From Promicromonospora iranensis (GTDB lineage: Bacteria; Actinomycetota; Actinomycetes; Actinomycetales; Cellulomonadaceae), in NCBI RefSeq assembly GCF_028994805.1, contig NZ_JAJQQP010000007.1, forward strand, positions 267,468 to 331,467: a stretch of DNA of 64,000 nucleotides. Reading direction: 5' to 3'. How positions within the stretch are numbered: position 1 is the stretch's first letter; every line of letters begins with the position of its first letter. The translations under genes were made by a program, and so were the position numbers. Positions 24,376-32,884 of the stretch are shown in pieces. The notes below the pieces were generated by a model. It did not search any database. It was not told the DNA's origin and worked only from the letters and a program-made list of their open reading frames with translations.

Positions 24376-26646
24376 GTGAACCGACCTCAGACGCTCGGCG
24401 AGCAGATTCGTCAGCTGCGGCTGGCGGCGGACCTCACCCTCGAAGCGCTCGCCGAACGCTCGGGGGTGAGCGTTCGCACCATTGGTGACGTGGAGCGCGG
24501 CGTCAGTGCCGCCCCCCATCGACGGACCGTCGACGCGCTCGCCCGAGGGCTCCAGCTCGGCCCGGCGGATCGCCAGAAGCTGCTGCGCGAGTCACGTGCC
24601 CGACGAGCCGTGCCCGCGCAAGGGTCACGAGCCTCGGCAGTCGCGCCCCACCGGGTCTGGGACTTCACCGGCCGAGAGCGGGAGATCGCCGAGATCACCT
24701 CGTTCTTCTCTCCGCCCGCAGAAGGCCACGTCGCACCTGTCGTCATCTCCGGACTGGCGGGGATCGGCAAGACCACCACCGCGCTCGAAGCGATCCACCG
24801 CCTCGAGGACTCCAGCCGTCCGCTCCTGTTCGTCGACCTCGACGGCTTGAGCCCGTCTCCTCTGACCCCGGTCCAGGTCGTCAGCGCCTTGTTGCGACAG
24901 GTTCCCGGTGGGAGCGAAGGGGTGCCGAGAACACTGGACGACGCCGTGCTCAGATGGCGCGCGGTGACCGCAGAGAAGCCGGTGACCGTCTTGCTGGACA
25001 ACGCCGACTCGGAACGTCAGATCCGCCCCGTTCTCACGCTGCACACCAACAGTGCGGTCGTCATCACGTCCCGGCGCGCCCTTGCCGGGTTGGAGGGAGT
25101 TCGGCGGATCACCCTCGGTCCGCTCCGGCCGGAGGAGAGCGTCGAGCTCCTGGCGAAGATCATCCCCCCGGATCAGCGGGCGGCCGGTGACCTGCGCGAT
25201 CTCGCGGAGCTCTCCAGCCATGTCCCGCTGGCGATGCGCATCGCCGGGAACCGGATCGCCAGCAAGCCGGCGGTCCACGCGGGCGACTTCTCGGCCCGCA
25301 TCAGGTCCGCCGAGAGCCGGTTGCGCATGCTGGTGGCTGGAGATCTGGCCGTCGAGGCAGCCTTCACGCTGTCCTACGAAGACCTGGAACCGTCGGTCGC
25401 CACCCTGTTTCGTTCGATCTCTGTGATCGACGCCGGAACCTTCGACGCCCGGATCGCTGCGGCTACCCTCGAATCCACCGTGAGTGTCGGAGAGGTCGAG
25501 GGCCGGCTGGACGAGCTGACCGATCTGGGACTGCTGGAGGCCCGAGGCGGCAACCGGTATCACCTTCACGACCTTGTCCGCCTGTTCGCGGGTTCCCCTC
25601 GGCTGGCCGCGGACGCCGGGGATGCCGCTGAGCAGACGGAGGCGCGGCGCGACCGACTGCGGCGCTGGCTGCTCGGTAGCCTGGAGCGGGCCGGTGCGTG
25701 GTTCGAACCGGACCGGTCGCCGACGGGACCCGGGCCGGCCGGCGTGGATTTCGCGGACGCGGGGACGGCCGACGCATGGATCCGCCTGGAGGAGCATCAC
25801 TGGTGGCCGGCGATGCAGGCGGCGGCCAAGGCCGGCGAGCATGCGCTGGTGGCCGACGTGGCCGATGCGATGCACTGGTTCTCGGAGCTCTGGGCGAACT
25901 GGGGACACTGGACGGAGCTCTTCAGCCTGGCCGTGGAGTCGTCGCGTGCTCTGGGGGACAAGCGCCTTGAGGCCATGCACCTGGGCTATCTCGTGTGGGC
26001 CACCGTGGTCGAGACGCGGGACCACCAGGAAGGGCTACGACTCGCCAGGCTCGCGGTCGTGGCGGCTGAGGAGTCGGAGGACCACCAGCAGTTGGGGTGG
26101 GCGAACTTCTATCTGAGCTGGATGCTGAGCGAGAACAAGCTCGACGGGGGCCTTGTGGCCTGTCGTACTGCGCTGCTGCAGTTCGGTCTCGCCGGTGACC
26201 GCGAGGGGGCGACCAGCGCGTCGTCCCTCCTCGGTGACCTCGCGCGAGCGACCGGCGACCACCAGCGTGCGCTCGACGAGTACCGAGCCGCGTACGACGT
26301 CGTGCAGGCCAGCGCACCGAACTCGACGCTGGCCACGACACTGCTGGTCAGCACCCTGCACTACCGGATGTCCGAAGCGCTCGTCGCGCTCGACCGGCCC
26401 GTGGAGGCGATCAGTGCCGCGGACCGGGCCATCGCGGTGGCGGAGGAGGTGCGAGGGCTCACCCTCGTGCGGATCTCTCTGCGGGCACGGGCGATCGCCC
26501 ACCTGTCTCTAGGTCACGGACAGCAGGCCCGGGCGGATCTCGAACGGGCGCTCGAAGGACTCGACGCGACCTCGCGCACCGGGATGAACACGGCGTTCCG
26601 GGACAGTCTGATCCCACTGCTGGAAGAGGCGGACAAGCTCGCCTGA
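24376..26646 (+). CDS. XRE-type HTH regulator with NB-ARC ATPase and TPR region (STAND family)
   Basis: 756 residues from GTG 24376; the in-frame sequence upstream (from 24232) is not HTH-like and covers the promoter. Residues 5-65 form a Cro/C1 helix-turn-helix (LGEQIRQLRLAADLTLEALA, ERSGVSVRTIGDVERG). Residues about 95-370 are an NB-ARC NTPase: P-loop GLAGIGKTTTALEAIH near 128, Walker B VTVLLDNADSE, and the winged-helix part with LSYEDLEPSVATLFRSISV. The remaining 350 residues are TPR-like helices (e.g. AMHLGYLVWATVVETRDHQE). STAND proteins of this type switch on ligand binding and nucleotide exchange; with an HTH they act as transcription factors for adjacent genes or secondary metabolism. 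The divergent three-gene operon is the likely target. Confidence 0.9.
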   Translation: MNRPQTLGEQIRQLRLAADLTLEALAERSGVSVRTIGDVERGVSAAPHRRTVDALARGLQLGPADRQKLLRESRARRAVPAQGSRASAVAPHRVWDFTGREREIAEITSFFSPPAEGHVAPVVISGLAGIGKTTTALEAIHRLEDSSRPLLFVDLDGLSPSPLTPVQVVSALLRQVPGGSEGVPRTLDDAVLRWRAVTAEKPVTVLLDNADSERQIRPVLTLHTNSAVVITSRRALAGLEGVRRITLGPLRPEESVELLAKIIPPDQRAAGDLRDLAELSSHVPLAMRIAGNRIASKPAVHAGDFSARIRSAESRLRMLVAGDLAVEAAFTLSYEDLEPSVATLFRSISVIDAGTFDARIAAATLESTVSVGEVEGRLDELTDLGLLEARGGNRYHLHDLVRLFAGSPRLAADAGDAAEQTEARRDRLRRWLLGSLERAGAWFEPDRSPTGPGPAGVDFADAGTADAWIRLEEHHWWPAMQAAAKAGEHALVADVADAMHWFSELWANWGHWTELFSLAVESSRALGDKRLEAMHLGYLVWATVVETRDHQEGLRLARLAVVAAEESEDHQQLGWANFYLSWMLSENKLDGGLVACRTALLQFGLAGDREGATSASSLLGDLARATGDHQRALDEYRAAYDVVQASAPNSTLATTLLVSTLHYRMSEALVALDRPVEAISAADRAIAVAEEVRGLTLVRISLRARAIAHLSLGHGQQARADLERALEGLDATSRTGMNTAFRDSLIPLLEEADKLA

Positions 26647-26662
26647 GGCAGTGTGCGACGGT

Positions 26663-27943
26663 TCAGACCGGACGCAGAACTTCCAGTCGTCGTGGCCGCC
26701 CGACGGCGGTGACGCGCCCGGGCGGAAACCGTCCCTCCGCACTCGGTGTCACCGACCCCAGCACGCTCGGCCGCCGGGCGCCCGTGGCTCCTGGCAGCAC
26801 ACCGGGCAGGCCGTACCAGGTGTGCCAGCCCAGCACGGCGAACGCCAGCGCCTCCTTGGCCTGGCTCGGCACGCCCAGCTCGTCGGACGTCCGGACGGCG
26901 ACGCCGGGTAGCTCCTCCCGGAGCGCCGCCATGAGCGCGGTGTTGCGGGTACCCCCGCCGGAGGCGACGACCTCGGTGGCGGTGTGCCGGACGGCGTCCG
27001 CGACGGTGCGGGCGGTGAGTGCGACGAGGGTGGCGAGCAGGTCCTGCGGCGTCGGCGCCGTGGGGCCGAGGCGATCCAGCAGGTAGCCCAGGTGGAAGTG
27101 CTCCTTGCCCGTCGACTTCGGCGCGGGGCGGGCGTAGTAGGGGTCGTCGAGCAGGCGCACCAGGAGGTCGGGGAGCACCTGGCCATGGGCGGCGAGGGCG
27201 CCGTCGGCGTCGAACGCTTGGCGGCCGTTCGTGACGTGTCGCGTCGCTGCGTCGAGCAGCGCGCAGGCAGGGCCGGTGTCGAAGGTCTCGACAGGCTCGA
27301 CCCGCGGAGGGACGGGCTCGACCTGCGAGGGAGTGGCGGGCAGCACGGTCACGTTCGCGATGCCGCCCAGGTTCAGGGCCACGGCGGAGCCGGGACGGCC
27401 GGCGAGCCAGAGCGCGTCGAACAGGCCCACCAGGGGAGCGCCCTGACCACCCGCAGCGACATCGCGGGTGCGCAGACCCGAGACGACGGGCAGACCGGTG
27501 GTCTCGGCGATCCAGGCGGGCTCACCGACCTGCAGGGTGCCGAGCACGGCGCCGCCGTCGGGTGCCCAGCCGTCGGGTGCCCAGTGGAAGACGGTCTGCC
27601 CGTGCGACACGACCAGGTCGGCGTCGCCGGCGCAGAGCTCGGCCACGGCGCGTGCGGCGACGTCGGCGAACGCCTGCCCGGTCCCGGTGTCGAGCCGGCA
27701 CACCGTCTCCAGGGTGGTGCGGGCCGGCGGCAGCGCTGCCACGAGCTCGGACCGCAGAGCCGGCGGGTAGGGGACGGAGAGGTGCCCCAGCGGCGTGAGC
27801 ACCAGCGTGTCGCCGGAGAGCCGGAGGTCGCACGCGGCGGCGTCGACGGCGTCGTGGGACGTGCCGGACATGAGGCCGACCACGCGCAGGGCAGTCGATG
27901 TCTCTCCAGGTGAAGGCTGGTTTTCAGGCAACGGATCCACCAT
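26663..27943 (-). CDS. anmK: Anhydro-N-acetylmuramic acid kinase
   Basis: 426 residues. Phosphorylates 1,6-anhydro-MurNAc from cell-wall turnover to MurNAc-6-phosphate. Diagnostic: VGLMSGTSHDAVDAAACDL (sugar-kinase phosphate loop; Asp in the D-A-V-D motif is the general base), VSHGQTVFH, NLGGIANVTVLP, and GKEHFHLGYLLDRL, VVASGGGTRNTALM near the ATP site. One insertion, around 27283-27330, encodes SQVEPVPPRVEPVETF and does not resemble other AnmK; it matches an intergenic-type repeat (see findings). Start has GAGGAG upstream. It converges on the NB-ARC gene with 16 bp between stops. Confidence 0.93.
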   Translation of the reverse strand: MVDPLPENQPSPGETSTALRVVGLMSGTSHDAVDAAACDLRLSGDTLVLTPLGHLSVPYPPALRSELVAALPPARTTLETVCRLDTGTGQAFADVAARAVAELCAGDADLVVSHGQTVFHWAPDGWAPDGGAVLGTLQVGEPAWIAETTGLPVVSGLRTRDVAAGGQGAPLVGLFDALWLAGRPGSAVALNLGGIANVTVLPATPSQVEPVPPRVEPVETFDTGPACALLDAATRHVTNGRQAFDADGALAAHGQVLPDLLVRLLDDPYYARPAPKSTGKEHFHLGYLLDRLGPTAPTPQDLLATLVALTARTVADAVRHTATEVVASGGGTRNTALMAALREELPGVAVRTSDELGVPSQAKEALAFAVLGWHTWYGLPGVLPGATGARRPSVLGSVTPSAEGRFPPGRVTAVGRPRRLEVLRPV

Positions 27944-28015
27944 CAGATCGACTCCTCGGGTCGTGTTTGCGCCAGTGTTCGCCCCTTGGTCCTACTTTGC
28001 GTCACAATCTGCACC

Positions 28016-28864
28016 ATGCTCGACGTCTCGATCGCCCCAGCTCCGGCGCCGGACGCGCCGTTCGAGGACCACATCGAATGGGCGCGCAACGCCCCTGCGA
28101 CCCCTTCGACACCCGCGGCGCTCTTCACCGGCGGGCTCACGGACGCCCCTGTCCACGACCGTCTCACGATCGACGACCCGACGTGGGACTACCCCGCGCT
28201 CGCTCGCGACGTCGTGCTCGGGGCCCGCGGTGCCGTGCTCGACATCGGCACCGGCAGCGGTGACTTCTTCGCGGGCCTCGGCCCGCTCCCCAAGGGTTCG
28301 GCCGCGACGGAGACCGGTCCGGCATTCCTCACTGCCCGACGCCGCCTGGAGCCGCTCGGTGTGGACGTGCGCCGGGCCGAGCCGTCCTGGACGGGCGACA
28401 TGCTGCTGCCCTTCTTCGACGGTCAGTACAGCGCCGTGCTCAGCCGGTTCAGCACCATCGACCCCGACGAGGTGGGCCGTGTGCTGGAGCCCGGCGGGAC
28501 GTTCCTCACCGAACAGGTGGACACGCGTGACGGAATCGTCCTCAACCGGGTGCTCGGCGTGCCGCTCGGCTGGGACCCGGACGCCGTCACCATCGACGTG
28601 ATCTCCGACGGGCTCGTGGCCTCCGGCCTGGAGATCGTCGAAGCCACCGAGCACGCGGGCACCCGCACGTTCACCGACCTGTCGTCGGTGCTCTGGTACC
28701 TGCGGACGGCGGCCTGGCAGGTCCCCGGTCTCGCCGACCTCACCCCGGCCGCCGTCGCGCGGCACGAGGCAGGGCTGCGTGCGCTGCACATGCACTTCGC
28801 GACGGGCAACGAGCTCGTCGACGAGGCGCCGCGCATCCTGGTCACGGCGCGCCGGCCGTTCTGA
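28016..28864 (+). CDS. Class I SAM-dependent methyltransferase
   Basis: 282 residues from ATG 28016. Motif I is VLDIGTGSGDFF; a second motif AVLSRFSTIDPDEVGRVLEPGG covers the post-I region and beta5. This resembles the uncharacterised actinobacterial methyltransferases related to RlmA/UbiE-type folds; the C-terminal TDLSSVLWYLRTAAWQVPG is typical of that group. Substrate cannot be predicted. No clear ribosome binding site; TACTTT at 27993-27998 is a possible -10 box giving a very short leader. It shares the 72-bp promoter region with anmK. Its 3' end overlaps the next, convergent gene by 23 bp. Confidence 0.85.
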   Translation: MLDVSIAPAPAPDAPFEDHIEWARNAPATPSTPAALFTGGLTDAPVHDRLTIDDPTWDYPALARDVVLGARGAVLDIGTGSGDFFAGLGPLPKGSAATETGPAFLTARRRLEPLGVDVRRAEPSWTGDMLLPFFDGQYSAVLSRFSTIDPDEVGRVLEPGGTFLTEQVDTRDGIVLNRVLGVPLGWDPDAVTIDVISDGLVASGLEIVEATEHAGTRTFTDLSSVLWYLRTAAWQVPGLADLTPAAVARHEAGLRALHMHFATGNELVDEAPRILVTARRPF

Positions 28865-29675
28865 GCAGGCTCGCCACCGCCTCGGCCATCGCTTCTGGTG
28901 GCACGTCCGTCCCCTGCCCGGGCAGGGTCACCCGACGCGCCATCGGCAGCACCGCCGCCAGCGACTCCGCGGCGTCCGTGAGGGGCACGGCGCTCGCGGC
29001 GCCGTCGGCCACGAGGACCGGCTGGGTGATCTGGTGCCACCGGCCCATCAGCGCGCGGTGGCCCAGGGCGACACCGGCGAGGATCCGGCCGTCGTAGGCG
29101 ATGGTCGGTGCGATCGCCTCCAGGCCGGCCCACGAGGGGGACTCGCGCATGCGTGGCAGGAGCCGGCACGGCATGCCGACCACGTCGAGGAACAGCTCGA
29201 CGGCGCTGCCGGGGTCACCCATCTCGATGCAGGTCTCGACCCCCGCGATCATCCGGGGATCGGTGGGCGGCTCGCCGCTCGCGACGTCGTACGTCGGCTC
29301 GAAGCAGAGCACGCCGGTGACATCGGCGCCGAGATCGGCTGCGGCCCGCAGTGCGAGGAACGCTCCGGAGGAGATGCCCAGCAGCGCCGCGGGCCCGGTG
29401 ATCTCCAGCAGAGCGGCGATGTCGTCGATCTCCCGGTCCACGCTGTACGGCGGCGTGTCGCCGCTCCCGCCCCGACCACGGCGGTCGTAGCGCAGCGTGG
29501 TCGCCCGGTCGCCCAGTGCCGTCGCCACGGCGAGCGTCACGGGCAGACGATGGGCCAGCACACCGTCGACCACCACGATCGCCGGCGCCAGCCCGGGGGT
29601 CGGGCCGGTCAGGTCGTACGCGATCCGGGTGCCGTCGGCCGACGTCGTGAAGGCGTCGGCGGTGATGGTCGTCAT
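28842..29675 (-). CDS. Alpha/beta hydrolase-fold protein lacking the usual catalytic His
   Basis: 277 residues from ATG 29675 (no clear ribosome binding site; an in-frame GTG seven codons upstream is possible). The fold is clear: TTLRYDRRGRGGSGDTPPYS, nucleophile elbow LLGISSGAFLALRAA and the acid strand QPVLVADGAASAVP. At the position where relatives have a catalytic His (LPGQxH), this protein reads LPGQGTDVPPEAM. Either the protein is not a classical hydrolase or another residue serves. It overlaps the methyltransferase tail by 23 bp. Confidence 0.8.
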   Translation of the reverse strand: MTTITADAFTTSADGTRIAYDLTGPTPGLAPAIVVVDGVLAHRLPVTLAVATALGDRATTLRYDRRGRGGSGDTPPYSVDREIDDIAALLEITGPAALLGISSGAFLALRAAADLGADVTGVLCFEPTYDVASGEPPTDPRMIAGVETCIEMGDPGSAVELFLDVVGMPCRLLPRMRESPSWAGLEAIAPTIAYDGRILAGVALGHRALMGRWHQITQPVLVADGAASAVPLTDAAESLAAVLPMARRVTLPGQGTDVPPEAMAEAVASLLRTAGAP

Positions 29676-30071
29676 GCAGGGCAGACGGATCGGCACCTCG
29701 AAAGTCGTCGCTCCGCCGGGTGCCGGGGGTTGTCGACGTCCCGTCCGATTTCGCCGCGAGGAAAAAACCTGGGCGGTCGCCGTTTCGGAGCGTAAGTTCG
29801 TGGGCACATGAGAAGGGAGGTGATCCGAGCAGTGATTTCACATCGGACCCATGAGGTGGTCGCGCGCTAGTCGCGTGACGCGTATGCGTTTCGCGCCGAC
29901 GCCGGTCGGAGGGCTCAGCACGGGGCCTTCCTGATCTGCTCAGGCGCAACGGGACATGGTGGCGAGTTCCTCGCGACCACCGGAGCCCGCGGGTGCCGTG
30001 CCCTCGTCCAGCACGGCTGACACCAGTCGCCCCGCGGGCTTTCCCCTGCCTCGGTCCGGGAGAATGATCGT
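29676..30071 (+). promoter_or_regulatory. 396-bp gene-free region: structured leader upstream of the phosphatase gene
   Basis: The left part carries the divergent promoter region of the hydrolase. Further right are a possible mini-ORF (29808-29870) with an extremely strong ribosome binding site and a nested hairpin: outer arms 29984-29993 and 30031-30040 (AGCCCGCGGG and its complement) enclosing inner arms 29995-30001 and 30011-30017 (GCCGTGC/GCACGGC), followed by TTTCCCC. The phosphatase GTG lies 31 bases beyond. The layout resembles a leader-peptide/attenuator region, but no trigger is known. Confidence 0.4.
29808..29870 (+). CDS. Possible leader mini-ORF (12 or 20 codons)
   Basis: From ATG 29808 the product would be MRREVIRAVISHRTHEVVAR. 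Within it, GGGAGGTGAT (29815-29824) is nearly perfectly complementary to the 16S rRNA 3' end and sits seven bases before an in-frame GTG at 29832, so a 12-residue peptide VISHRTHEVVAR is the more likely product. TAAGTT at 29793-29798 is a possible -10 box. No family recognised; may be a translated leader. Confidence 0.35.
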   Translation: MRREVIRAVISHRTHEVVAR

Positions 30072-30587
30072 GTGACTGCCTACCGCGTGATGACTGTCTG
30101 CACGGGAAACATCTGCCGGTCCCCGATGGCCGAGATCGTGCTCCGTGACCGCTTCGAGGCGGCAGGCCTCGGCGACGCCGTCGTGGTGGACTCCTCCGGC
30201 GTGAGCGACGAGGAGCACGGCAACCCGGTGGACCCGAGGGCCCGTGCCGTCCTGGCCGAGCACGGCTATCCCCTGGGTGACGGACACCGGGCGCGCCAGG
30301 TGACCACGGACGACGTCGGCTCGCACGACCTGGTGCTCGCCATGACCACCCGGCACGCACGTGGCCTGCGGGACCTTGCCGGGCGGGTGCGGGGCGACGC
30401 CACCATCCGGATGTACCGCTCGTTCGACCCGGCGGCCGACGGGCTCCCCGAGAACGAGCTCGACATCGCCGACCCCTGGTACGGCGGCCCGCACGACTTC
30501 GAGGTGTGCCTGGCACAGATCGAGGCGGCGGCGGACGGCGTCGTCGACTTCGTCCGGGCGGAGCTCGGCGTGTCCTCCGGTGCGTGA
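30072..30587 (+). CDS. Low-molecular-weight protein-tyrosine phosphatase
   Basis: 171 residues from GTG with GGGAGAA upstream. The P-loop Cys10-x5-Arg16 is in VCTGNICRSPMAE at the N-terminus; the general acid is Asp134 in IADPWYGG. LVLAMTTRHARGLRDLAG and RMYRSFDP are family-typical. Bacterial LMW-PTPs dephosphorylate tyrosine kinases of polysaccharide export or, as PtpA, host proteins; arginine phosphatase activity is found in some relatives. No tyrosine kinase gene is nearby. Confidence 0.93.
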   Translation: MTAYRVMTVCTGNICRSPMAEIVLRDRFEAAGLGDAVVVDSSGVSDEEHGNPVDPRARAVLAEHGYPLGDGHRARQVTTDDVGSHDLVLAMTTRHARGLRDLAGRVRGDATIRMYRSFDPAADGLPENELDIADPWYGGPHDFEVCLAQIEAAADGVVDFVRAELGVSSGA

Positions 30588-30637
30588 CCGCCGGACGATT
30601 CACCCCACCACGTCCGGCCCGGTGACTCCCGGCCGAT

Positions 30638-30643
30638 TACCGT
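30638..30643 (+). promoter_or_regulatory. Leaderless promoter -10 element
   Basis: TACCGT at -12 to -7 relative to the ATG at 30650. The same hexamer recurs one base further from the start of the next gene (31569-31574, ATG 31582). Confidence 0.5.
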
Positions 30644-30649
30644 GAGGGG

Positions 30650-31585
30650 ATGACCTCCGCGTCGCCCGACCGGCTGGTCGTCCTCACCGGGGCCGACGGC
30701 CGTCTGGGTTCCAGGCTCGCCTTCCGCGTGGCGGCGGCGGGTGGTCGGCAGCGCCTGCTCGTCAGCGGGAGGGGCACGGCGCCCCGCCTGCCCGACGGTG
30801 CACCCCTGCCGGAGGCGGAGGTCGTCGCCGTCCCTCCCGAGGCCGATCGCAGAGCCCTGACCAGTGCGTTCGACGGCGCCTATGCGGTGTTCCTGGTCCC
30901 GGGCTCGGAGCGCACCGGTCGGGTGGGCAAGCACCGTGCCGCCATCGACGCGGCAGTGCTCGCCGGGGTGCGGCACGTCGTCTACGTGTCGTCGGTGGGC
31001 GCTGCGCCGGACGCCGTGTCGTCCGCTGCTCGTGACGACTGGCTCACCGAGGAGTACCTGCGTGGCACCGACCTCAGATGGACGATGCTGCGGATCGCCA
31101 TGTTCCACCGCACCCTGACGTTCGCGGTCCACGACGAGTCGTACGGATCCGTGCGGGACACCGTGCTCCGCGCCCCGGCAGGAGCCGGACGGGTCGCCAC
31201 CGTGTCGCACGACGACGTGGCCGACGTCGCCACCGCCGTGCTGCTCGACGAGGACCCGAAGCGGCACGCGGGCCGGACCTACCACCTGACCGGACCCGAG
31301 GCGCTGAGCCTCGACGAGGTGGCGGCGGTGCTGTCGACGGCCGTGGGGCGGTCCGTCCGGTACGTGCCGCAGACCGTGGAGCAGGCACGCTCCTTGTTCT
31401 ACCGGTCGACCGCCGGTGAGGTGGAGGACTGGATATCGCAGTGCCAGGCGATCGAGGCGGGTGGGCTCGCCGCGGTGAGCCCCGACGTCAGGCAGCTCGC
31501 GGGGCGGCAGGCACGATCGCTCGAGACGTGGCTCGACGACTATCCGACGGAGTGGGCCCACCTGCGGTTACCGTCGGTGAGATGA
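30650..31585 (+). CDS. NmrA-like NAD(P)-binding protein
   Basis: 311 residues. An atypical short-chain dehydrogenase: dinucleotide-binding loop VVLTGADGRLGSRLAFRVAA, then AVFLVPGSERTGR, HVVYVSSVGAAPDA and the WTMLRIAMFHRTL segment. The Tyr-x3-Lys catalytic pair of classical SDRs is absent, as usual for NmrA/azoreductase-type members that sense or reduce quinones. It overlaps the following hydrolase by four bases, which indicates one transcription unit. Confidence 0.85.
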   Translation: MTSASPDRLVVLTGADGRLGSRLAFRVAAAGGRQRLLVSGRGTAPRLPDGAPLPEAEVVAVPPEADRRALTSAFDGAYAVFLVPGSERTGRVGKHRAAIDAAVLAGVRHVVYVSSVGAAPDAVSSAARDDWLTEEYLRGTDLRWTMLRIAMFHRTLTFAVHDESYGSVRDTVLRAPAGAGRVATVSHDDVADVATAVLLDEDPKRHAGRTYHLTGPEALSLDEVAAVLSTAVGRSVRYVPQTVEQARSLFYRSTAGEVEDWISQCQAIEAGGLAAVSPDVRQLAGRQARSLETWLDDYPTEWAHLRLPSVR

Positions 31586-32772
31586 CGAGCCTCTCCCCAG
31601 GTCCGGACGACGGAACGACACCCGAGCCGGCGTGGGAGCCAGACGTGCTGCCGGGCTTCGAGCGGCTGACGCTGCCCCTGCAGCCCGACGAGGACGACCC
31701 CGAGGTGGTGGCGACGCTGGTCCGGCGAGCCCGGCCGGAGCCGGTCGAGCCTGCGGGAGACCGGCACGACGGCGCCGAGCCCCGCCGGGGCATGCGTCGG
31801 GTGGGCGCCGAGAACCCGCAGGTCGCGCGGCTCTGGGACGAGCTGTCGGAGCTGGGGCGGCGGCTGCACCTGCGGGGCGCGGCACGCCCGCATCACGACG
31901 ACGAACCGCATGCTGCCCCGCCCGACGTCGGCGTCGACCTGCTGTACGTGCACGGCTGGCTCGACTACTTCTTCCAGGCCCATCTCGCTGACTTCTGGGA
32001 GTCGATCGGAGTGCGGTTCCACGCCCTCGACCTGCGCCGTTACGGCCGCAGCCTGCGCGAGGGCCAGACCCCAGGATTCGTCCGCAGCCTGACCACCTAC
32101 GACGAGGAGATCGAGGCTGCGCTCAGCGCCATGGGACACGGCCGTGACGCGGAGCCCGAGCGCAAGCTGGTGCTCATGGGCCACTCCACGGGCGGCCTCA
32201 CCGTCAGCCTGTGGGCGGCCCGCAACCAGGAACGGGTCGCCGGGCTGGTGCTGAACTCGCCCTGGCTGGAGTTCCAGCCTCGCGAGGCGGTGCGGAAGAT
32301 CATGGAGCCGGGCATCCGCGTCCAGTCCGCGCTCGTGCCGCGCAGCCAGCTCGTCAACCTGGACCGCGGCCTGTACGCCCGCGCGATCTCCTCGCGGTTC
32401 GACGGCGAGTGGGAGTACGACGTCACCTGGCGCCCCGATGCCGGCTGGCGCCCCACACCGGCGTGGCTCGCGGCGATCTTCCGCGGGCAGGACCAGGTGG
32501 CGCGCGGGCTCGGCATCGAGGTGCCGGTCCTGGTGCTGCTCAGCACCCGCAGCACCATCCCGACGCGCTGGAGCGAGGACATGCGGAGCACCGACTCGGT
32601 GCTGGACGTGGTCGGGATCGCCCGCCGCGTGCCCGACGTCGGCTCCCTCATCACCCTCGTGCGCATCGCCGGCGGCCTGCACGACGTGACCCTCTCGGCG
32701 ACGCCCGTGCGCGAGCACGTGTGGCGCGAGACCGAGCGCTGGTTCCGCGGCTACGTGCTCGCTCCGGACTGA
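31582..32772 (+). CDS. Alpha/beta hydrolase (lysophospholipase-like)
   Basis: 396 residues; ATG overlaps the NmrA stop (ATGA). The first 120 residues are acidic and Arg/Pro-rich with no clear homology. The hydrolase core follows: YVHGWLDYFFQAHLADFWES, LDLRRYGRSLREGQTPGFV, nucleophile Ser in LMGHSTGGLTVSLWA, and catalytic His in AGGLHDVTLSATP. Similar actinobacterial proteins are annotated serine aminopeptidase S33/lysophospholipase. It lacks a signal peptide. TACCGT lies 13 bases before the ATG, so an additional internal promoter is possible. Confidence 0.85.
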   Translation: MTSLSPGPDDGTTPEPAWEPDVLPGFERLTLPLQPDEDDPEVVATLVRRARPEPVEPAGDRHDGAEPRRGMRRVGAENPQVARLWDELSELGRRLHLRGAARPHHDDEPHAAPPDVGVDLLYVHGWLDYFFQAHLADFWESIGVRFHALDLRRYGRSLREGQTPGFVRSLTTYDEEIEAALSAMGHGRDAEPERKLVLMGHSTGGLTVSLWAARNQERVAGLVLNSPWLEFQPREAVRKIMEPGIRVQSALVPRSQLVNLDRGLYARAISSRFDGEWEYDVTWRPDAGWRPTPAWLAAIFRGQDQVARGLGIEVPVLVLLSTRSTIPTRWSEDMRSTDSVLDVVGIARRVPDVGSLITLVRIAGGLHDVTLSATPVREHVWRETERWFRGYVLAPD

Positions 32773-32884
32773 CGCCGAGCCGCCTGCTTCCTCGACTCCG
32801 GCGGCGCCTGGCGAAGGCGCGGCCATGGTGAGATCCTGGAACGGAGGTGCCCACACCGACGTCGGGTACGAGGGGCGATGCGCC

